This document shows positions 20,798 to 33,038 of a stretch of 64,000 bases of DNA, one piece after another. The DNA lies in the NCBI GenBank assembly GCA_015680685.1, contig MNCI01023742.1, positions 1,801,075-1,865,074 on the forward strand. The letters are read 5' to 3'. Under the pieces are notes generated by a model, which saw only the letters and a list, made by a program, of their open reading frames with translations, was not told the origin of the DNA and did not search any database. Each line of letters opens with the position of its first letter. Positions within the stretch are counted from its first letter, which is position 1. Made by a program: the position numbers and the translations under genes. This DNA is from Gnetum montanum. Its lineage: Eukaryota; Streptophyta; Gnetopsida; Gnetales; Gnetaceae.

Positions 20798-21019
20798 ATG
20801 AAAACTCATCCTCAAGTTTCCTTACAAAATTAGGAAGGTATGGAATTATTAACTAACTCTTAACAAAATAAATTGACTTGACAAAATTGAGTGCTCAAGT
20901 GTACAAATCAACAAATTACAAAAAATGGTGGTGTTCGTGACAAAAAATTGAACATCATGATGTGACTACACAAAAATTAGACAGCACATCCTCTAATGGA
21001 AGGAAAGTGATGGAGAAGA

Positions 21020-23888
21020 TCAAATAATCCTAGGTGGCAGAGGCTTCTAAGGTTCTAAAGGACCTTCACCAACTTCAAGCACGTGCAGTAGCTAAGGAAG
21101 TTATGATTATCCTACTATGGCTGTAACCTTTGATGGAAGGAAAAAGGCATCTAGTAATGCCTTCATCTTCTCCTCCCTACTCCAGGGATCATTCACAGTC
21201 CATGTGACATCACCAATGTGGCTTGAATGGGGATATCTCACAAAAAGGGCATTATTGAAAACATCTCCTTCACGTTTAAAAACTAGGTAGTGAACTATTT
21301 ACGTTTGATATTGAACACTTTGACTATGTTCTACAACTCCTGCTAGTCATTCATTCTCTTGGCCAAGTTCTCGGTAGTTGATCATTGATCAGTAAATTAT
21401 GCCTTGAGAACTTTGAGTTCAACATTTTCCACCATAAGCCTTTACTTGGTGTCTTTGTGATGCCTGAACTTAGTGTTGTACAACAAGTATGATCTAGCCA
21501 CCTATTTCTCAAGCTTTAACCATGGTTATTCGATAATCAACATGGCCATATTTGCATAATGGAGATTGACAAGCTTCATATATTCTATCATCTTCTTAAT
21601 TTGTAACTCCTTCATGTAGATTTCTACTTTTTTGTAGGCATCTATCCCATCAATGATGGATTTCCACACTTCTTTTCCTTGCTGGAGTTGTTGGAGGATT
21701 TCATTCACATTTGCCTTTGAGAACTGGATGTGTTTTTCATTTACTTCCTATTGTAGATTGACCTATTCTCTGTAATGATCCTTAGCTATCTCAAATTTGA
21801 GAGCCTCTAATTTCTAAGTAGCTACCTTGATTGTAGTTTTCTAGCAAAGGCCATGGACCTCCTTCATGGAGAGATTTCTATTTTCTGCTACAAATCTCCT
21901 TAGTTCTATGTTTGCTCTAGCTAGTTGCTCCTACTATTGATGGATGAAATTAGTTAATTATTGCTTATATGCATAAAAATTCCATAGGTGATGGTTCTTT
22001 ATGGTCAACTACACATTCTCTTGGAAGGTCTGATCCAAGGCCTTTTAAATTTTATGTTGTGTGGCCTCTACCAAGGATCGATAGAATATCATTGTCTCCA
22101 TTGCACCCTTAACCCCATTTAATCTAGTGTGAAGCTATTTCATAGCTTTGTCTCTTGTTAATGCCAGGTTAAGAAATGTGGGGTTGACAATTTCAGCTCT
22201 TAATTTGGAAACTTCCATAGCCAAGCATTCATTCATCTCTTTCATTATTTTAAGTTACCCCTCCAAGATAATATTCTTGTCCCTTGCCTCTAGCAGCTTT
22301 GACTAGGTTACAATAATATTGTCTAGAAGGTCAAAGACATCTAGAACTGGTTGCCTAGTTCCCACGAATTGGTCCAACAGATCTTCTTGTTATGCTACAT
22401 TTATTCTACCGCTTGTGATCCCTATGGATGTCTACACATCTTTGAGTGTAGTGATGTCTAGTGTAGATGTTGAAGGTGCATTAAACATTTCAAGAATTCA
22501 ATCAGCGATCACATTTGCTACAGTCTCTTGGCCTTGGTGTTGCATCACAAAAAATATTACCCCCTCACCTTTCTCTAAGTGCATCGAGAAGGTCGCAGTC
22601 TTCTTAGAGGTTTCTGGGAGTGAATATTATTCTACAAGAGATATGGTGACCTCTCTGGTGCTCAAATTTAACCTTGTAGGCAATTACATTTTTTGGGCTA
22701 AGAAGATGAATCCATCTCCACCCATCAAGCTGATTGTTTAGGCCACCTCATTAAGGTGAATCATTGCTAGTTTGTACATAGATGAGTCCCCACCACTCAT
22801 GCCTACTTGTTGCTCTTTTTCACTCAAAATCCATTCTCTATATTTGCACAACCGTTGGGTAGTTACAGTAATGTTTAGCATCATTGTTTGCATGGCAAGT
22901 GTAGGTGGTGGTTACTACTTCTCTTCTTGCACATTCATTATAGCCATCTTATCTTTCATCATTTCTGCTTAATTGGTGTCCAAAGCATGCCTGACAACAT
23001 CATTGGTGTAATGGACTATTCCTTCTCTTTGACAGAGTTTCCTAATGAGGCATGGGAAGGGGACTACCTTCCTTCTACATTCATTTTCTTTAAATTGCTT
23101 TTCTATCTCTAGATAGATCAACTATGGAAGTTTGACAAGGAATCTCCCACTTAGAGTGACGCATGCTTGGGCAAAGAAGGTGGTTATTTTTCGTATCCTC
23201 ACCATGGGATTGATGTGGAAGACTACAATCTTGTAGTGTATCCTTTCTACCAATGTGAACATGTCAAACTCCTTATGGTCAACGTCATAACAGCATTGCA
23301 TCCATTCTTTCTTGATGTTGGGATTTGCATGCATTAGGATCTCAGCAAGACTTTCCCCTATTTCAGGTAACCCAAGAACTTGTGCAATGGCTTGCACCAA
23401 GTAGGACACTAAGATGTCTTTGATTTTGATCATTGAGCTAGCCTGCCTATTATTCTAGAAAAAAAAAATGTTTCTCCCATGTATCACTCCCTAGTGAAAG
23501 TAATGATTGGCCACATGGGAGAGGCCTTTAGCTGGTCTTATACTTCTTTTGGTGCTTACTCTATGAAAGGACCAAATTTTAACTCTTGGAGTACTATCTT
23601 CTAGACCTCTTATGATCTCATTTGACTCAAAAAAGCTTCTATCTAGGTCATCTCCATATTTGCTTGTTATGTTGGTGCCTCATCATGATGGGAGTGTTCA
23701 GCCGTTACTACTTGTTTTGGAATATTTTTGATAGATTCCACCTTTTTCTCTTCCCTAAGAGGACCTATGGCATGGGTTGCAAGTAGTTCTTCTTAGGCCT
23801 ATTCTTGATCCCTTCCTATTCTAGGTCGTTTCTCCCTTGGTTGAGATGGTCCTACTTCCTACATGTGCTTTTTTTTTTTGGGTGCCAT
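21020..23888 (-). pseudogene. Element A accessory ORF after pol (about 956 codons)
   Basis: Starts MAPKKKKHM at 23888 and ends at TGA 21020-21022. The N-terminus is basic. Then comes KIKDILVSYLVQAI followed by VLGLPEIGESLAEIL, NIKKEWMQCCYDVDHKEFD, ITTFFAQACVTLSGRF and VVPFPCLIRKLCQREGI, a layout resembling the accessory ORF family of plant gypsy elements. The second half is charged and mostly helical, with coiled-coil-like segments (for example YMKELQIKKMIEYMKLVNLH). Copies in C (33917-36722) and B (39933-42783) share the same landmarks, which argues for past protein-level selection. No signal peptide or membrane segment is seen, so an envelope role is not supported. Many stops, largely TAG. 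Confidence 0.7.
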
Positions 23889-24320
23889 CTATGGTCACAA
23901 TACATTCATGGATTAGTAGATATAATATGTAACTTTAAAGTTTTTAATACCTTCTCTTGTTAGTTAGTTACACTTTGGTTAAGGTTGGACCATGGTAGAT
24001 TAATTATTTTATTAATTATTTATTCTAAATGTCACCGAAGCTTCTTGAAAAAGTTTAACTCTTGTAATTTGGTGTTTAATAGTTTATTTCTTAGTTAAAA
24101 CTTTGTGGGAGTTAGAAAATGGCACATATGTGGTCCCCACAATGTAAAGCTTACCTCCAGTATCTGCAAGGTTAAAGAATGAAGTGATTTGGATAAATAA
24201 TTAGGAAATTATGGGCTTTGGAAGGTTTTGGGCTCTAAAAATTTGAAAAACTCTCTTGGCATTTGTGAGAAAATGTAAAATTTTCCAAGTGGGGTCATGC
24301 CTGTATATAGTATTTTTCCC
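23889..24320 (-). promoter_or_regulatory. Internal promoter and leader intron upstream of the element A accessory ORF
   Basis: On the minus strand, CTATATACAGG (TATATA part 24304-24309) is followed by a leader segment, then a strong donor CTGGAG|GTAAGC (intron from 24154), and an acceptor CATAG immediately before the ATG at 23888. The leader and donor match element B almost base for base (43083-43239), where the TATA is canonical. Nine bases before the donor a TTGCAG acceptor-like site would define a 9-base microexon. Function is inferred from sequence alone. Confidence 0.5.
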
Positions 24321-25924
24321 TTACATTGATGGGACCTCATATACAGGGCCTTGTATATGGGTTTGCTTTGTCGATAAGGACCCGTATAGGCAAAAATTTG
24401 AAATTTGAATATCTCAAAAAATATAAGGAATTTTTCAATGAAATTAGGATCCATGGAATCCCAGAAAAGCCAAGAATATGATATAATCATTGAAGAGGAT
24501 TTTTGAAATCTCAAAAATTAAAATTTTGATGGAGAACATGTTTATTGAAAAAAATATGTAAAGGAGCACATGGTGTGATGCAGAAGATGGGTGTACAAAA
24601 GATTTTGAGTTTAAGAATGTCTAAGGATAAGGTACCTAATGAACCTAACCAAGAGATATACAAGTGGGTCCTCTCCATAGTAAGTAGATGCCTTGTTTGC
24701 CCTTACATAACCTCAACTTAAGGAGTCTGTGGGCCCCATAGGTGATTAATGGTCAATGAAAGTTAAGGACCAAAACTCAGAAGATTTTACCTAAGAATTT
24801 AAATACATTAGACTAAGACATGGAATCAAGAACATGGACATTGGCAATGAGGTGAATTGGTCAGCATAGATGGATGATAGAGAAGGTGAAATGGAACTCC
24901 AAACTAAGGTCATAAGTAGTTCCTTATGGATTTTGTGTTTAAAATTACCTAAGAAGACCCATCTTTAGTCCAGACCAAAACCAACCTCTTTTAGTGACTT
25001 TGCATCTCCACTCTAAGATCGATCCACCCCCTTACGACATAAGAGTGCACCATTCCATAAAGAGGAGAAAAGAGAAGTAGGAAGTATGAAAGGGCCTTAG
25101 TTAGAGGGGACCTCCAGGCATAACCAGTGATTGTAGCCCATTTATTTGTCTAATGGCTATGCTTTAAATTTCCATCATGTGTTTTTTTTATTTCTCTCTC
25201 TCTCTCTCTCTTTTTCTTTTTGGATGGGAACTGCACCATGCAAAGACTTTACTGAACTTTTTGTTATTGGACGATATGGAATAGTAAGAAATCCATGAAA
25301 ACACTCGAGCACCCAAGTAAATAGAAGAGTACAAAGAGTATTGAGTCCCCTTGAAGTCACACCTTGTACAAAACTTTGAATCCTTCCTAATTCCGAAAAC
25401 TAGTAAGGTCACCAATCTATTAAAGGTTTTAGTTAATGAAAGGGACCTCAAACTTCCAAAACAAGGAAAACCATAGAGTTTGTGAATGGGTGGATGTTGT
25501 GGACTCATTGCCTATTCCATGACAAAGAAACCATGACTTAGCCATCAGTACAAAAATTTAAAAATAGAAACCAAACATTAGCAAAAAAAAAAAAACATTA
25601 AGCACAAACCACCATTAGTAGTAGTTATAGCACCATTGTGTCCTATTGGCACAAAGCACATTTATTAGCAAAAATTTGAAAATCACACTCAAAACCAAAC
25701 AAGGTAAAATATATAAGAAAGTGTGAAATATTCAAACATACTAACGATGGTGTAAAACAAGAAAAATGATGTAAAAATATGAAAAATTTTGAAAATAAAA
25801 AAATGCAAAATTAACAAATTGCAAAATAAAAAATGTGGAAAAAAATAGAAAAATTAAGGAGCCATATGGATTATTAACATGGATGGCCATCTCCCCCATG
25901 ATTGAGTTGAAAAGAAGAGATTCA
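24321..25924 (-). other. Element A gap between integrase and accessory ORF
   Basis: No coding signal. It contains a TC microsatellite (25193-25212), several A/T-rich runs and, near the integrase end, a polypurine-like motif CATGGGGGAGATGGCC (minus, 25884-25900) conserved in B (44868-44886) and partly in C (33121-33138). Confidence 0.6.
25193..25212. repeat. TC dinucleotide microsatellite
   Basis: About ten uninterrupted TC units (GA on the minus strand), followed by T-rich sequence. The matching place in element B (about 44140-44165) is a T/C-rich run without the clean dinucleotide. Confidence 0.85.
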
Positions 25925-27250
25925 AAAAATCGAGCGTGGTTGTCCATCTAGTGAGGTATTTGTTGCATGGACTTGCTTGGGCTCATGGAAAAGCTTCACT
26001 TGTTGGATATTGAGCAACTGCTTTTTATTTGGACTCTCACATTTGTATATGGTCATGGACCTAAAAGGAAAGGTTTTATCAATTATATAAGGTTCCTTCC
26101 ACAATGTTTGAAATTTTTTTTCTGAGGTACATGTGTGGGGTTCCAGTAGAGAACCTTATCTCCTAGTTGAAATTTCACTTTCCGTATGCTAAGGTCATGT
26201 CATTTTTTTAAACGTCTTGTGCACTTCATTCAAAGATAGGGCCACCAATTGATTTTCATTTAGCACATTAAGATTTATTAATCTTTCTTTTTGTGCTAGG
26301 CATAGGTCAAGATTCAATTATAGGTTGTTGAGAGTGTACAAAGCTCAGATTGAATTGGGAGCATTGGAAGTTTCCCATACACTAACTCATAGGAAGAGTA
26401 GCCAATACGAAGTTTCCATGCTGAGTGGTAGGTCCAAAGGGCATCATTGAGTTTTATGCTCTAGTGTCTCTTATATTTTTTTATGATCCTTGTTAGGATC
26501 TTTGTGATCTTCCTATTAGTTACCTCTACTTGACTATTGGCTTAGGGATGATAAGGTGTTAATTTATGTTCAACCCCCAAGTGTTGCATGAGTTTTCAAA
26601 AAGTGGTACCTGTAAAATAGTTTCATTGTTAGAAATTAATGCAAGTCACACCACAAGCCTATTTACAACATTTTGTTCTATGAATCAAGTAGCAATAGAT
26701 GATGTACAGTCGGTGATGGCTGCTGCTTCAGCCCATTTGATGCAATAGTCAATTGCTATAATAATGTATGCCTTTCCATTGGACATGGGTGTGATGGGAC
26801 CCATGAAGTCAATGCCCCATATGTCAAAGGGCTCTAGTGGTTGAATCCTCTATTGAGGACCCTCCATTTGTGTGATCATCACACCATGTCTTTGATAGCA
26901 TTCACAAGATCGAACAAATTGGTGGACATCCTTGAAGATTATAGGCCACTAGTATCTTACCATTAGTATTTTTATGGTCATGTGTCTCTCTACATAGTGG
27001 CCTCTGCAAGGGCCTTCATGAGCATCCTAGAGAATGCGTAGTTGATGCACATTAGGAACACACCAACGAACCAAGCCATTGATGCATACCTTATAAAGGT
27101 GTCCATTGATTTCCATGAAGTACTTTTCTTGATGAAGAAATTTTTGTTTCTTCCTAAAGTCTAGATCTTGTGGCATCTTCTAAGTGAGAAGGTAAGTGAG
27201 GATGCCATCATACCATTTTGATTCAATGGACACTTAGTCATTTATTTCTC
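25925..27250 (-). pseudogene. Element A integrase remnant
   Basis: Corresponds to the integrase of D and B in the same relative position, between RNase H and the internal gap. The C-terminal end reads MWKEPYIIDKTFPFRSM and continues to SLDGQPRSIF (25925-26104). Upstream DNA matches the D core by eye (for example 26760-26830 and the zinc-binding part around 27000). Multiple stops and frameshifts; residues were not all traced. Confidence 0.65.
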
Positions 27251-27389
27251 TTGTAAAGAGGAGGTGTCTAAAAATTGATCAAAAAGAAAACTCTCCCCCT
27301 CTTTATTATTCCATATTAATTGAGAGAGATGGTCAATGATCATATTCTCAGTCCCTTTCTGATTTACCATTGTAAGATCAAATTCTTGC

Positions 27390-29470
27390 AAGATCATAAG
27401 CTACTGTATGATACCCGTTGGCTTATTCATTAGGAAGCAGATGACACTATAATCTGTGTGCATGAACACTTTGTAGCCGAGCACATAGTGCCTACATGTT
27501 TTAAGAGCATACACCACTACCATCAATCCTTTCTTAGTTGTGATGTAATTTAACTATGCACCTACAATGCTTTGGATTATGCAGTGGATATAATATGGAT
27601 GTTTCTTATCGTCCAACTGTGTAAGCATGGATCCCAAGGCATAATTAGATGCATTGGTCATTATGTGAAATGGTCTAGACCAGTTTGGTGCTCATAGAAT
27701 TGGAGTTTCTACAAGTTTTTCCTTTAACTATTAGAATGTGTGTTCACACTCCTTGGTCCAAATGAATGAGTCATCTTTCTTTGTAAGCTCAACCAACGAC
27801 TTTGCAATCTTAGAGAAATTCTCTATAAATTGCCAATAGTAGCCAGTGTGTCCAAGAAATGATCAGACATCTTTGACTATCTCTAGTTAGTGTGTGATTT
27901 CTTGAATGACCCTTATCTTTTCTAGATCTACCTTAATCCCTTCTTGTGAAATTCAGTGCCTAAGTACTATGCCCTCTTGGACCATTGGATGGCTTTTCTA
28001 CCAATTGAGCCTAAGGTTTATTTCAAGACATCTTTTTAGTACCTGCTCAAGGCGGTCCAAGGATTTCTCAAATGTAGCCCCATAGGTAGAGAAGTCATTC
28101 ATAAAGACTTTTACCCTACTGCCAATCTGCTATTGAAAAATACTAAGGACCAGGCATTCAAATGTTGCAGGGAAATTGCATAGACAAAATGACATCTTAC
28201 AATATGCAAAAGTCCCTTAGAGACTTATGAATGTTGTCTTAGTCTAATTTTTGGGCATAATTTGGATTTGGTTATAGCCACTATAACCATCTAAGAAGCT
28301 ATAATAGCAATGCCTAGAAATGGTGTCCAACACTTGGTCCACAAATGGTAATGGAAATGATCTTTAAATGTTTTCATGTTCAACAACCTAAAGTTGATGT
28401 AGACCTACCCCTTGCCATCTTTCCTTGACATAATTATGAGTGGACTAACCCACTCACTATCCATGATGGAATAGATGAACCCTTCCTTGAGGAGTTGTTT
28501 TATTTCCTCCTTGACGATCTACTTTAGCTTGGGGTTTAGCCACCTCTCTGGTTTCCTTCTTGGCTTCATAGATGGGTTGATGTAAATGTGATGTTGGCAT
28601 ATCCTTGGATCGATTTTAGTTAGTTTAGGATATGACCAAGTAAAGGCTATTGACCATTTTTTGACCACCTGTAACAGCTTGTCTTTTTATTTAGGAGAAA
28701 TATTTGCATTGATTATAACTGGCTTGCCATTATTTAAAAAGGCATACTCCATGCCAGCTAGTAGAGTTTTAACTCTAAGCACTCATGCTTGAAATTATCA
28801 AGGATTTTTAGCTCTTCCCAATAGGTATCATCATCTTCATCATCAAAGAGTTAGTGATGAACTTGCTCAAGTTCATCCATGCCTTTGACATAAGCACATG
28901 TCAAGCTCTCAATTAGTTCCATGTATAATGTGTTTCTATTAGAGTTAGTTGTCAGCCATTAGGTACCCTCCTATTTTGTGGCTATTGTCTACAGATACCT
29001 TTAAATATCTTTTTCTTATGCACACTGATTGCATGCTTTAATGTATGTACTTTTAATGGACCATATTTTCTGCATGCAATTGCACCCATTATCGTTGTAC
29101 GTAATGCATGGAACACGCTTCTTCTCTAGTCGTTCAAATTCATTTTCCTTGGAGATTTCCAAGGAGAGATCTTGTATGTACATTCATGCATCAACTGTGC
29201 TTAACTAAGCTCTTCCCATAATGATGGGGAAGTCACCTTTACAGTTCTCTACCTTAATCACTAGAAAATTGACAAGATAGGACCACCCACAAACTATGAT
29301 CACAATGTCCTCCACTAGCTGCAAAGGGATAGTGATTGACTAGTCTACTAATTCTAAATGGATGTTTCTCTTCTTGAGAGGTGGTAGGTTCCAAGCCTTG
29401 TACATGTCATAGGAGATGAGATTGACATTGGAATTAGAATCAAGAAGAGCCTTACATGTCTCATGTACAA
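27390..29470 (-). pseudogene. pol: Element A protease, RT and RNase H remnant
   Basis: The protease active site lies at 29433-29441 and reads DSN within LLDSNSNVNLIS, where B keeps DLG. The RT catalytic box at 28094-28105 reads FMND (one Asp to Asn). FLDGYSGYNQI-like and LLNMKTFK-like motifs are recognisable around 28260-28400. RNase H lies toward 27400-27660. The organisation equals that of B and D. Stops are frequent. Confidence 0.75.
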
Positions 29471-29949
29471 TGATCTATAAATAAATAAGAGGACTTCCTA
29501 AGTCAAATATTTTCATGGAAAGGTTGCCAACTTGATCTAATTAGAGACAACATCGGTTAAAATTACAATGCAAATATGAGGTAGTGTTTGGTTTAAAGGG
29601 CTCTCAAATGTATTTGATGCAGAGGATGAGGGTGCTAGAGATGAAAGACAACCAGCCACATTAGGTTGTGAGGGTTTGGAAGGACTGTTGGGTCAAAAAA
29701 ATGGTCATTTCCTTGAACAATTCTCTGAACCACTCCACTAGAAGACTAGTTGCAAACTTATAGCCCTCATAGCATTTTGTTTCTATGGCTATGGGGGAAT
29801 TTCACCCTGCATGGATGGAGTAAGAGGTAACAAAGTTGAGGGTGGAGGGATGTGTGTAGACAAATGTGAAGGATGGTATGGATATGGGTTCTCTCCTCTA
29901 GTAGATGGTGAATGAGTTCAATGGTACTCTAGAGGATAATAGTGATGCT

Positions 29950-31991
29950 AGAATGAGGCATGGTTGGCTGAACTGCATGGAGAAATAGGTTGTTAAACAT
30001 AGTACCCACATATATTTGGTTGCCTATAAGGGTACTACTATCTTGGTAGTGACATTCCCCACAATTGTGATTGGTGCCATTGTTGGTATTTCTCATATAG
30101 TTGTGGTGGAGCTCTACTTGGATAGTAAGTCTATTATTGCTAGTGGAACTACCTTGGATTACCTTGAGGATAAGGTAATCATCTGAGTGCTTTCCTCTAT
30201 GCTAATTAAGGACTCAACGCATACACCCTAGGCTCTTGTAAGTGTGACACCACAATGCGACATACCTTCAAATGTTCATATTGACAAATGTTACATCTAG
30301 CATCATCATTAGAGTCTATCTCCATAACTTCTTCTACTACAATATCTTTGCCCTTACCTCTTTGGTAGGCACGTTCAACTTCTTTTCGCCTCTTGTGATC
30401 ATGATCACTATTTCGCTCTTTGGATTCTTCAGTAATTTTCATAGTAGTTTGGAATTTTTCATCCAAAGAGTTCCATAATTTATCAACCTTTGTTGAGATA
30501 TCAGAAATATATTTTTGGATGGAAAAGGTTTTCCTATTCACCACTTCATCAAGCAGTGACTCCTCCTCATCATAGAATTGGATCTCCCTTTTCCTGATGG
30601 AATGGTCCCTATTATATTCTTCTACACTTTTCCTTTTTTGCAACTCACCTTCTTCTTTTACAACCTACTCTATTAGTCTTTGTATCTGATGAGCTCTTAG
30701 TTCAGATAGTCACCCTTGGGCATAAACCCAAATATTTCTTCTAGTTTTTTCTCTAAGCCCATCTATGATGTGTTGAAGTTGTTCCCTTTGACAATAACCA
30801 TGGCTAGGGCATTAGTGTAGGAGAGAATAATATTTGCCCATGGAGGCATCCAAGCGTTCATGCATGTCCTGTTTCTAGCCTTGGATTTTCCTTCTTAGAT
30901 TGGACACTCTAGAGTACATCTAATATTTATCATTAAATAGTTTTAACATGGTACTTCATCTATGAATGGATTCCAACTCCAAGGACTAGTACCAACTTTT
31001 TGCTTTCTTGATGATTATCTTGGGGAAGAGCTTGAGTTTCTACCAATCATTTTCAATGTTCTATAAGGCACAAGCATCATGGAAATCTTATAGATGTGCC
31101 TACCAATTAGGGTTGTATCCCCCTCAAATCTTGGGATATTGTTCATGTTTAAGTGCTTAATTCAACTATCTCTCACATGCCTAAGCATGCTTTGAGTTGT
31201 CACAAAGGCTCATCATCATCTTGATTTTGTTATCACCAATGATGTCCTCTATTACCCCTTCATTCATTATGGGCTTGGTGATTAGTATTATTGTCCCATT
31301 GAGCACCTCCATATTGGTTATTCCTTCTACAACGTCTTTCAAAACTAGAAGAAGAAGATGCAAATGAAGAGGACGAAGAGGGAGAAGGACTGCTACCACC
31401 ATGGTGCTTGTCAATTCCCCTTCAGTTATCATAGCCACATTCATTGATTTTCTTATTATCTTGACACTTATTCAATCCCTTACCTTGACTACCATCTTTT
31501 CCTAATCCTAGATTATTGATCATGAACTATAGGTTCAGGGTTGCATCCCCATCATCAGTAACAAGGGATGGAGAATTATCATGTTGAGACCCCTTAGAGG
31601 GAGGATCCTCATTGTTGTCTTGGTTTAGAAGGAACAAGGGATTAGTGAACTGTTTCCCCTTCACAACCTCATGGTGCTTCTCCTGGTGTCGATCTCACCA
31701 GTGTTGTGTTTTAGTGGGACGATAGTCCTAGTAGTCATAGTCATGCACAACATATTCCTCTTGAAGATCTTGGGTAACTAACTTCTTAAGAGTTTGAAGT
31801 AGCATCATTGGCATAGATTGATTGAGAGGCATTACAATGTTGTCCTCCATATCATGCCATTACAGTTGCTCATCCTAATATAGGATGAAGGTCAAGTTAG
31901 GTACATACTCATTTGGATGGGTATATACCACTTTGCACTCTTGCGGGACTGGCAGTTTGACATCTTCACACCTATGACAAGAAGAAGACAT
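29950..31991 (-). pseudogene. gag: Element A gag
   Basis: ATG at 31991 (MSSSCHRCEDVKLPV), then YTHPNEYVPNLTFIL, matching the D gag start (YIHPDEYILDFTFIL). A capsid-like core follows around 30800-31100. A nucleocapsid knuckle C-X2-C-X4-H-X4-C (CNICQYEHLKVC, about 30255-30300) follows a Lys/Glu-rich segment (30400-30640). The knuckle type differs from the CHHC of T1. The end toward 29950 is Gln/Tyr/Pro-rich. Confidence 0.7.
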
Positions 31992-32120
31992 TTTTGCAAC
32001 AAAAAAAATAATCAGTGTGGTTGTGTAATTATATAATTAAAAATGATGTCAACCTTAGGGTTCATCCAATGATATTAGTGATATTCACTAATCCTAGATA
32101 GCGCACATTTCAATAAACAA

Positions 32121-32140
32121 AGTCCCTAGAAATGGTGCCG
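32121..32140 (-). other. Element A primer-binding site
   Basis: Minus strand GGCACCATTTCTAGGGACT just inside the 5' LTR. It is a degenerate form of the plant tRNA-Asp-complementary site (TGGCGCCGTTGCCGGGGA). Confidence 0.6.
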
Positions 32141-32142
32141 AT

Positions 32143-33038
32143 GATGAGTGGTCAAGGTACCCCTACGTCCAACCATACAAATCATAAAGCATTCACGTGT
32201 GATTTAGTCAAATTCCGTGGACTCTCTAGTTTTTAGTACACTAGTCTTCTAGGAAGTGAACTCTATCTTAATGATCATTTGTTATCTTCCCAATTACACT
32301 TGTGATGTACATGATATGGTTAAGTGTAACTAAGGCATATAATTTTTATTGTTTTGTGTTTTATGTTCTTTGGTGCTTAAAGTATAGAGATGAAGTAATT
32401 TAATAACTAATTTAGTTTAACTACTTAACTAGTCTCTAACTAATCATAACATAAGCATCTAGTCCCACTTTCCATACACGTCTTGAACTCATGTATCCGC
32501 TACTGAGTTACCAAGCGCTATTGGATGCACCAAACAATAATGTTGTTGGGATTACCAAGAAAATATGTGTTTCCTCTCGAAGCAGTCATACATATGTATT
32601 TAATCTATTTATATTAATTAATTAACTAATCACTTAAGGTCTAATTCAGCTTAATTAATAGCATAATTAATGAAAATAATAAATGCATAAAGGCTTGTCT
32701 TTATTACCGTACACACTAGTGTGGTTCAGGTACAACAGTGCTTGAATAAAGATCCATACACTTTCTAACTCCTATTGCAGGCACTTAGAGAAATATGCTA
32801 ACTTTCAAATGGACAAACTGCAAGAGCTTTGCTACTACTATGACTTGAATGATCCGTAAACATAGTTGGGAGATTGTATTTATACTTTTTTCTACAATAT
32901 TGTGTTAATGAGGCCTCATAGACATAGCAAACACTATGTTAACACAGCCTTGTTGACGAGGAAACATCACATAAATGGGGCCCCATCAATGGGGTCCATT
33001 GATGAGGCCACATCGATGTGACACTTTGATGCTCATCA
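32143..33038 (-). repeat. Element A 5' LTR
   Basis: Pairs with 19839-20782. TATAAATA on the minus strand at 32877-32884. It ends (minus) CCACTCATCA before the primer site. Confidence 0.9.

Larger units (their letters stand above)
19839..33038 (-). mobile_element. Element A: Athila-like Ty3/gypsy LTR retrotransposon, 13.2 kb
   Basis: Two LTRs (896 and 944 bp) in minus orientation, ends TG...CA, with a near-perfect 5 bp duplication (CCAAG at 19834-19838, CTAAG at 33039-33043). Order on the minus strand: 5' LTR, tRNA-Asp-like primer site, gag with CCHC knuckle, protease, RT, RNase H, integrase, a 2 kb gap with an internal promoter, accessory ORF, polypurine tract, 3' LTR. Only one RNase H is present, unlike T1. 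The gene order with an extra ORF after pol, plus the primer type, points to the Athila side of the plant Ty3/gypsy tree. Confidence 0.9.

Noticed and set aside
21020-23888. Accessory ORF as an envelope gene
   Set aside because: No signal peptide, transmembrane segment or cysteine-rich ectodomain pattern seen; the layout fits a soluble helical protein.
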